This document shows, one piece after another, positions 56,817 through 64,000 of a stretch of 64,000 bases of DNA (the first letter of the stretch is position 1; the number at the start of each line of letters is the position of its first letter). Below the pieces are notes generated by a model. That model saw only the letters and a list, made by a program, of their open reading frames with translations, was not told where the DNA came from and searched no databases. The DNA lies in NCBI RefSeq assembly GCF_963855985.1, contig NC_087117.1:3731001-3795000 (forward strand). Reading direction: 5' to 3'. This DNA comes from Ostrinia nubilalis (Eukaryota; Arthropoda; Insecta; Lepidoptera; Crambidae). The position numbers and the translations under genes are program-made.

Positions 56817-57418
56817 TACCTAAGCTAGGTTTCAAGTACAAAGTACCAGTCACCGTCTGGACGTGTCCAGGCGAGAACAAGCACGGGCTATGAGCGTCGG
56901 CTCGATGCCCGAACCGGCCAGTGGGCTAATTCAAATGCATTTGTCGAGAGTAGAAATCGTCTGTCAAATAATTTTCTAGTAATCAATTTTGAACTGATTG
57001 TCAAGGTAATACAGTTGAAAATTGAATATCAAAGCCAGACTACGCCTAATGTCAGATCAGCCGATGGTAGATGCCAAATTTCCAATATCGCGTACGAAGA
57101 CGGAGAACTTTGTCAATATAGTGGTACATAAGGGTCATAATTAGTGGATGCCGACGATTTTCGCGCTGTCATCTCAACGACTGCCCACCCTTGTCGTTAG
57201 AGCAGTCGACTGGATAGAAAGCATGGAATTAACATGGTGATTGATAAACTAGGTGCACATAAGCATAGGTATTTTATAACCACAGAATGCTTTTTGCTTA
57301 AATTTGAAAATAAAGGATATTGTTCTGCGTCCATACATCGTTCGCCCCAAGACCCCCAAGCAATGAAATAATGATTTTTATATGTGAAATTACTTAACGA
57401 TTGTCACCTTATACTCCA
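56817..57418. other. No gene recognised
   Basis: CCCGAACCGGCCAG at 56909 recurs at 12850; otherwise nothing supported. Confidence 0.4.
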
Positions 57419-57636
57419 CTAGCTTTTCGCTCGCGGCTTCGCGCGCGTGGCCTACATTAGGTACCTACATATTTTACGGAACCCTATTATTTTCCAAAAT
57501 AAAATTTAGCCTGTTACTCGTGGATAATGTAGCTTTCGAATGGTGAAAGAATTTAATAAAAACGGTCCAATAGTTTTTGAGTCTATTCATTACAACCAAA
57601 CAAACAAAGTTTTCCTCTTTATAATATTAGTGTAGA
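57419..57636 (-). mobile_element. Non-autonomous Helitron, 218 bp
   Basis: On the minus strand it starts TCTACACTAATATTATAAAG, preceded by A. It ends with a GC-rich hairpin (CGCGAAGCCGCGAGCG) and GCTAG followed by T. Start, hairpin, CTAG end and A/T insertion site fit the short Helitrons abundant in Lepidoptera. Confidence 0.75.
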
Positions 57637-57757
57637 TACTTAAAGCACGGATAAGCGGGAGATTCGTTACAATAGGAAAAATGCTTCAGATTTTGAGGTT
57701 ATTAGCATAACAGAAGTACATTTCCATTTTCTATCTTCTATAGGTACTTATAATAAA

Positions 57758-58314
57758 TCTGTAGAGAGGTCAACTCTGTACATGAAATATATTTTCAAAA
57801 TAACTATCAGGGGGTGATACTGATGCCAAAAATGCAATCAGTAAAATTTTTGTCTGTCTGTCTGTCTGTATGTTCCTTATAGAAACAAAAACTACTCGAC
57901 GGATTTTAACGAAACTTGGTACAATTATTCTTCATACTCCTGGGCAGGTTATAGTATACTTAGGAATTCCCACGGGAACAGGAATTAGCGGGAAAATCCT
58001 TTTGTATGAAAAATCTAAACCGCTTAAGTTAGACGCTTTAAATTTCGCACGTAGGTACTTTAGTAAACTAATTCCCACGGGAACTGGAATTCGTGGGAAA
58101 ATCCCTTTGTATGAAAAATCTAAATCGCTTTAGTTAGACGCTTGAAATTTGACATGTAGGTATCTTAATAAACTTAAAGCTTAGTTACAACAGGATATTG
58201 CAAAATTCCCACGTGAACGGGAAAAAACATTTGAACGAAAAAATCTAAACCGCGTAAGATAGATGAAGGGGGTAAAACGGGATCCACGCGTACGAAGTCG
58301 CGGGCGACCGCTAG
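57758..58314 (+). mobile_element. Non-autonomous Helitron, 557 bp
   Basis: Starts A|TCTGTAGAGAGGTCAACTCT and ends GTCGCGGGCGACCGCTAG|T. Contains a (GTCT)n run at 57851-57867 and an internal near-duplication (ATTCCCACGGGAACNGGAATT at 57966 and 58071). Confidence 0.6.
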
Positions 58315-58344
58315 TTGCTAATAAAACTATTTATTGTCAAGAAT

Positions 58345-58701
58345 TATATGTATAATAATGCGAATTCCCGTTCCCGTGGGAATTAGTTTACTAAAGTACC
58401 TACGTGCGAAATTTAAAGCGTCTAACTTAAGCGGTTTAGATTTTTCATACAAAAAGATTTTCCCGCTAATTCCTGTTCCCGTGAGAATTCCTAAGTATAC
58501 TATAACCTGCCCAGGAGTATGAAGAATAATTGTACCAAGTTTCGTTAAAATCCGTCGAGTAGTTTTTGTTTCTATAAGGAACATACAGACGGACAGACAG
58601 ACAGACAAAAATTTTACTGATTGCATTTTTGGCATCAGTATCACCCCCTGATAGTTATTTTGAAAATTATATTTCATGTACAGAATTGACCTCTCTACAG
58701 A
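58345..58701 (-). mobile_element. Truncated Helitron copy, inverted relative to 57758-58314
   Basis: Matches 57758-58085 in reverse complement at high identity, starting (minus strand) TCTGTAGAGAGGTCAATTCT, but lacks the 3' hairpin. The pair forms a large inverted repeat with about 350-bp arms. Confidence 0.75.
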
Positions 58702-58982
58702 TTTATTATAAGTAGGTATAGATATGTAGGAGAGACGTCTTAATTACACTTTAAATCGTAGATCGATAAAGAACCCCTTTGTCAAACCGTATGAATAGCA
58801 GCAAATAGAACTTTGCGTATTGGAAAAATAGGAATGCCTACGGAAAAGCCAAACATTTTTTAAAAAGAAGTTAATATATTTTACTTACATTTAAATCCAA
58901 AAATATCTTTATTCCGACCCAAGGGTAAGTAGGCAGTTATGTAGGTATAAATGAAAATACGTATGTAGGTACTTATTATTTA

Positions 58983-61458
58983 TTAATGGTCATGTTCTAC
59001 ATTTTCTATTAAATATGGGCCCAATACATCAATGATGTCGCCATCACAACAAAGTACCATAAATGGTTTAACGAGATTCCGATATTTGTATAGGGAATAA
59101 GTTTTTTTTTTGGTATGCATAATTGCTACTTTTTTGCACATAAATGTATGTATGTACCATCCATGATGACAATAGCCTTTCTTTGTGGTAAATCGTTTCC
59201 TGGCTTCCCGAAAAGAGACTGGAACATAAAGGTTTCTTTGGGCTACTTCCTCTCTACTAATATGTTGTAACCCTAAATGTGCTGGTACGAAATGTTCCTC
59301 CATCATACTGCGTGCTTTCATTACATATTTTGTAAGAGTACTCCTTGAAATGCCAAGTAATGTAGCTATTCTGTCATCTGAATCACCGGTCCTCAGCTTC
59401 ATTAAATAAGCACCAACTGTAGTAATTCGTGCTCTCTGATAGTATCTATGGCAAAGAAGATCTGAAGGACGAATCTGAAAATAAAATAAAACATCAGATT
59501 CACAGTTCAACAATAAGAAGAGCAATATTTATATGTATAGGATTAACGACTTTTGTGTGTAACGGAATAGTAAGATGAGTGATGAAAGATAATTTATGAT
59601 TTGAACGCTGAATGATGAGGAATGATTGGTCTATGGAGGAAACGAAAGGGATGAATGAGGAACGAGGATTGAGAGTGAGAATAGTGGTAGTTTAAAAGAG
59701 TAGTCTGTTGTTATGCAGGAAGTATAAATAAAACTTTACTGAGTTTATTTGGCTCAGGGAATTTTTAACTGGCTTTATAATAGTAAAAATTATGTTTAAT
59801 ATTATGTAAGTAATAATATTGCAATATTTTAATAATATAAGTCTATTTGTATTATACAGGGTGGAAACGATAAGTGATCTATAACACTTTTAATATTGTG
59901 TGGCTGGCATACATTTAGTATGGAGGCTGAAAACATTGAATTTTCGGATAGATCCAGTTAATTCTGTAACTATTTACTGATACCGTTAGAAAGAGCTCGT
60001 GAAGCACTTTCAGGATGAGTAACCAGTTTTTCGATATCTTGTGTAGTTTAGAAATAATCGAGTGAGATCACTTATCGTTTCCACCCTGTATAACCTGTAT
60101 GGATGAGAGTAGTGGCAGATTGAAAGCAATGGAAGGAGTTGAAGGATGGGAAGGCTGATTCGGAAAAAACCTTTTTTATTATTATAATAAACCGGCATAA
60201 TTATTTTTATGTATTATAAAACTGGCAGGGCTCTTACCTCTCTGGGTTGAATCCAATTTCGAACAATGTTTAATATATCTTGATTATTCTCTGTATCCAA
60301 ACAATGACTTCAAGTTCGCAATAATGAACAACCACATCCAACACAAACTTGTTGGTGACCTACCGGGGCACCGGTTGGCATATCTGGAGAGTCTTGTGAA
60401 GTAGGTGTGGTATCTCTTTGCAATAATGAGTGACAAGCCCCACAGATGTAGTCATTTGCAGTAACCTGTTTAAAAATAATAATAATTAGAAATAAGTTTA
60501 AAAAAATTATCAGTTTTTTAATGTCCCGCACTTAAATTATTTTATTTTAGTATTAATTTACAGAAACCAATAACTTTACAAGAATTAGACTGATTGTATA
60601 GCCAATAACATTTTATTAAATAAGGACTTTAGCGTGCATTACCTCTAATGGAGTTAGTCGTTCCACAATTATGTTCCTGATGTTAATATGATGTTGAGTG
60701 TTAGTTCTCAGGGACATGAGCTGATGTGAACGTGTTCTAGGCTCTAGTGTTCTACTGCAAAGCACACATTTTCTGCTAAGATTTGAAGTAGATGCATTTG
60801 TGTTGTATCTTGGGCTTGGGTCCAACATGTTGTGCATATAAGATCATGAGCTGTAACCTGTAAAAATAAATAGATTCATTGCATGCCATGCCACACATAC
60901 TCCTGTGCGTTGAATAAATTGAGCCGCAAACCATAAAAAAAATGATAATTCAATATTATGTGCTGTTAGTAGAATTTTGGGTCAGAGGGTAGGGTTAAAC
61001 AGCTTTAGTAAATAAGCATTGTTGTTATAATAATTAATTATGACGTGTTACAAACTTAGTTACAAAAAATAATAATCTAGTAGTCTTAGTTCCAAAAAAC
61101 AAAACAAAACAAGCTTTCATTGAGAGCAGGGAGATAGTGTCAAAGTAAATAATTCCTTAGATTTACACCAAAACCAGCTGGATTGTCAACATAATTGTTG
61201 TTTCGCTCATGCCTCCATTGCGCTGTACCATCGACTAGTTTCTTACAATCGAATCGGGCCTGGCTGTCCACACTGTCCAGGGTTGAACCACAGATAGCGG
61301 AACATTCATTTCAAGACAACCCGCCATGAGAATGGCAATTCAGAAGTTTGGCAAGGCTAGTACTTATTCATAAGATTGCAGAGCAAAATGTAGGTACTTA
61401 CCGATCGAGGTGCTGCCCATTGTTGTGTATAATTAAGTTGCTCATTTTCTAACACCAT
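58983..61458 (-). pseudogene. ISL2EU/PIF-like transposase gene, four exons, disabled
   Basis: Exons on the minus strand: 61402-61458 (ATG, MVLENEQLNYTQQWAAPRS, donor GTAAGT); 60643-60857; 60238-60465; 58983-59474. All have GT-AG borders. Exons 2 and 3 begin VTAHDLIC / VTANDYIC and hold CxxC zinc-finger-like pairs (CTTCW, CVLC; CGAC, CVGC). Exon 4 has a helix-turn-helix region (IATLLGISRSTLTKYVMKAR) and the start of a DDE domain. KKTYSLYKYRNLVKPFMVLC and DGDIIDVLGPY resemble the ISL2EU group of PIF-related transposases. It is disabled by a frame change in exon 2, an in-frame stop in exon 3 (ACT TGA AGT), a frame change before the DDE motif, and loss of the C-terminus. Confidence 0.65.
59856..60089. 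mobile_element. MITE in the last intron of the ISL2EU-like gene
   Basis: ACAGGGTGGAAACGATAAG and its inverted copy CTTATCGTTTCCACCCTGT bound 234 bp; the next bases GTGATCT/AGATCAC extend the match. TA or TATA flanks are ambiguous. Confidence 0.85.
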
Positions 61459-63700
61459 AGAACCACCAGCCGAGCCTTGGCCGAGCCACACAAAAACAGT
61501 AAATCCCAGGCTGAGTATGTCGTTATTGCAATCAATCAGAGTCCGTTTGAATAGCCAAGTTTGTAGTTAATAAAGTTCCGAAAATAAAAGCTAAAACACA
61601 AACGAATCACAAAGAAGGATCAAGCAAGACAGCAACACAGCAAGAGTGAGTGAGAGAGAAAAGGTGATGCGAGTGAATGACAATTTGACTAACAAATAGG
61701 GATGTCCATTTAGAATAGACATAATCGATTAAATTGATCGTTTTTGAAAAATTTTATTTTTAAACATTGTGTTGCTATAAATATTTATTTTATTTATTTA
61801 ATAGGACAACCAACAAGACATACACTGGAAGACAATCAATATTTACAACGTATTTAACTTAATCTAAGTGCTGCCTTAATTATTTTATAGGTTGCCACGG
61901 CATGCAATAGTGGACTTATACATAAACAGTGTCTACACTTAAAGAAAAGAGTAAATATGTAAATGTAGGTAAATAAATGTGATTAAATATACATAAAATG
62001 CAATAATCCACTGAAGCGCTGCGGGCGCGGCGGATCTGCGCCCGTCTAAAGGTCTAATGATTAGACTCTAGTCTAATCGATCATACCATTATTTACTTAA
62101 ATCGAATTAAAAAAGCGCATCTCTGTCTCTGCTCTGTCAATATGTCGGTGACTTTGATTTCGTTTAAATACTTTTAAAATATTTTTTCGAACTGCAACTT
62201 GTCCGATAGGTTTGGACACTTGCAAGTAAATAAATAAAATATACATAAAATTATGGTACATACTAAGTCTTTGAAAATCTTAGGGCGATTTTTATCACTG
62301 TCCTTTGTCTGCTCGATTGCATTGATGGTAAGGAGCAATGGTATTATCTATAATATCATTGGTAAGGAGGGACTGTTCTAAATACATATTATGATAGTTG
62401 AGATGGTTGAGAATATTTCCGGGTCGATCGCTTCCACCTTCGGCCTAGATAGTACCTACCTACCTACTTATACGCCAAACTATCTTATGATTGTTATGCA
62501 TTGTTAAGTAGGGTTATAATACCTAATTATGATTGTTATGCATTGTAAGTAGGGTTATAAATAATTATAATTTACATAAGCAGCAGGTCGGTTATTTTTA
62601 TTTAGGCAAATGTAATATTTTAAAAGACAATACGTACGATCAGATATTAAGATCAAAGATAAAGATTTCTGCTGTGAAAAAAAATATAAAACAGCTAACT
62701 TCTATATCAAGTTCCAACGTCGCTATACGTACCTACCTACTTAATGCTACTGGATTATACGTTCATAGCTCAGAAGTTTAGTCCTTTTTCAGCAGTGTTT
62801 AGTAAGAATATTATTACAAATGGGCTTTTAGGGATTTTGTTCACATGGAATAAACGACAAAGTTCTTAGTTACTTATCCAATAGGTAGTAGTAACATATA
62901 TGTAGAAAACAGGAACTTAGATGCCAACGAAAGAAAATAGGCTATCAAATGTTGTTTTGGGGACTTACCTTTATAAAAATATCACATTTAAAAATTCATA
63001 CCATTTGTTGTTATTTAAAAAACAATGTCAATTTTGACGATTAACTGAAAGTCTATTATCTATGAATATAGTAGCGATATATGGTATCCAGCGGCAATGG
63101 CAGTGCAAAATTTTGACAATGACTGTAGTTATCATACTTCGAGTTTGTCCATGGAGACGGCAAAAGTCCTTTAGTTGGCCATAAAGTAAACTTAACGGAA
63201 AATGTTACTTAATTGATACCGAGGCGCAACCTGGAAGCATTGCTAAGTGTGCTCCTCGTTACTGGTTCATCGTTCGTCATCGTCATTGTTCGTAAAAACC
63301 GGGTCGCGGCAGGCAAATAATAAAATTAGTCTTATGTCTTCTCCCTTATTAACTTCGATGGATAAATAGCTAAACCTCCTTGCGCGTAACTGACGTTTGT
63401 TGGAAAACCGATTTTTTCAGGCCATCGGATTTTAATTTCAAAAGTCATTGACCAATCCCAGTTCATATAATAACTATTATGACGTTTTCTATTGGCCAAA
63501 AGATTTAACTCTCTAAAAATCCGCGTGCAACCATATCCTGCTTAAATATTGTGCACTTTATTGAGCACAGATTAAACAAGCTAAATGACAAATAGAATAG
63601 ATTGAAATGACAGATTGCACTTGAATTACCCTACAGGAGGTCGAAGACCAGATAGAGAGATTTGATGTACTGAAATTCTAACAAATTAGCTTTATAGCTA
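61459..63700. other. AT-rich interval; promoter side of the ISL2EU-like gene, no other gene recognised
   Basis: Contains only short frames. A 45-bp tandem duplication lies at 62480-62560 (see separate entry). Confidence 0.4.
62480..62563. repeat. Tandem duplication of about 45 bp
   Basis: TTATGATTGTTATGCATTGT-AAGTAGGGTTATAA occurs twice, with one base difference. Confidence 0.85.
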
Positions 63701-63784
63701 TCTCTTTCTCCGCATTCACTCCCCCAGCACTATCGCGTTCTCTGTCGCACGCGCTGCGCGTGCCCCGATTGGCTCGTGCGCTTC

Positions 63785-63846
63785 GTTACATTCAGTTCAC
63801 GTTGATTCGTCAGAGTGAAGTTACTAAATCCTTACAAGGTGCAATC
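63785..63846 (+). promoter_or_regulatory. Candidate core promoter/5' UTR
   Basis: ACATTCAGTTCACG at 63787-63800 fits the arthropod initiator TCAGTT and lies 50-60 bp before an ATG, in a GC-richer patch. Confidence 0.35.
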
Positions 63847-64000
63847 ATGTCAGCATCCCAAGTTAATTCTGTAGAATTACCGAAGAAGGAGATTAGTGGC
63901 GATGAAGATATTGCCGAAGGTGCTACTCAAGTTACCGCCGTAGGACATCGCCCTGGCCTATTGAAGTGGAGGTACTCTATGATCTGGACACCTTCATCAA
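63847..64000 (+). CDS. Possible first exon of a gene, truncated by window end
   Basis: ATG in good context (GCAATCATGTC) opens 51 codons without a stop to the window edge. They begin MSASQVNSVELPKKEISGDE and run on to VTAVGHRPGLLKWRYSMIWT. Codon use is balanced and there is an initiator-like site upstream, unlike the surrounding repeats. I do not recognise the protein. It could be a host gene or another TE (for example a gag start). Confidence 0.4.
   Translation, partial: MSASQVNSVELPKKEISGDEDIAEGATQVTAVGHRPGLLKWRYSMIWTPSS

Overview
The window reads as nuclear DNA of an insect, most likely a moth or butterfly (Lepidoptera). It is AT-rich and intron-bearing (GT-AG sites) and is almost entirely transposable elements. 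These include Jockey-clade, RTE-like and BEL/Pao retroelements, short Helitrons with lepidopteran-style termini (5' TCTACACTAATATT..., 3' GC hairpin then CTAG), hAT, Ginger, a PIF/ISL2EU-like transposase gene and many MITEs. No prokaryotic operon, rRNA or tRNA gene was recognised. Species cannot be told from the sequence. All family calls are by eye, without database searches.

Layout: (1) 1-5.4 kb: a fragment resembling an orthomyxovirus polymerase PB1 gene, a broken Jockey ORF1, and directly downstream an endogenous copy of a phenuivirus-type nucleoprotein gene with a second partial copy. (2) 5.9-14.5 kb: several decayed BEL/Pao pieces. One is interrupted by an antisense Jockey ORF1, and another is followed by a second diverged PB1-like fragment. 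(3) 14.6-18.85 kb: a 4.26-kb hAT element (imperfect TIRs, near-perfect 8-bp TSD) with an internal 154-bp satellite and a nested TIR element. (4) 19.2-21.9 kb: an LTR-like tract and another Jockey ORF1 pseudogene. (5) 22.3-39.8 kb: the most striking part, a tandem array with a period of about 2.78 kb. Each unit joins a Jockey ORF1/ORF2 boundary to a broken orthomyxovirus PB1-like gene. There are four long copies plus a fifth cut short. The array is split by a 5.9-kb TIR element that carries an apparently intact Ginger transposon with a 581-aa DDE integrase-like transposase. (6) 40-49.5 kb: MITEs, a tandem trio of palindromic elements joined to Jockey ORF1 scraps, and a TE-derived exon split by a 2.26-kb TIR element. 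(7) 49.5-55.9 kb: a segmental duplication whose second copy carries a 997-bp foldback element; the first copy preserves the empty site. (8) 55.9-58.7 kb: Jockey ORF1 remnants and Helitrons. (9) 58.98-61.46 kb: a four-exon ISL2EU-like transposase pseudogene on the minus strand. (10) From 63.85 kb: possible first exon of a host gene running off the end.

The window behaves as a trap for mobile DNA rather than a set of cooperating genes. The EVEs come from two different negative-strand RNA virus families, and both main ones sit directly downstream of same-strand Jockey sequence. This suggests capture of viral RNA by Jockey reverse transcriptase. The dense nested, mostly broken TE/EVE composition is what is seen in insect piRNA clusters; that reading is inference. 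The autonomous-looking Ginger element is the only transposon gene that appears intact.
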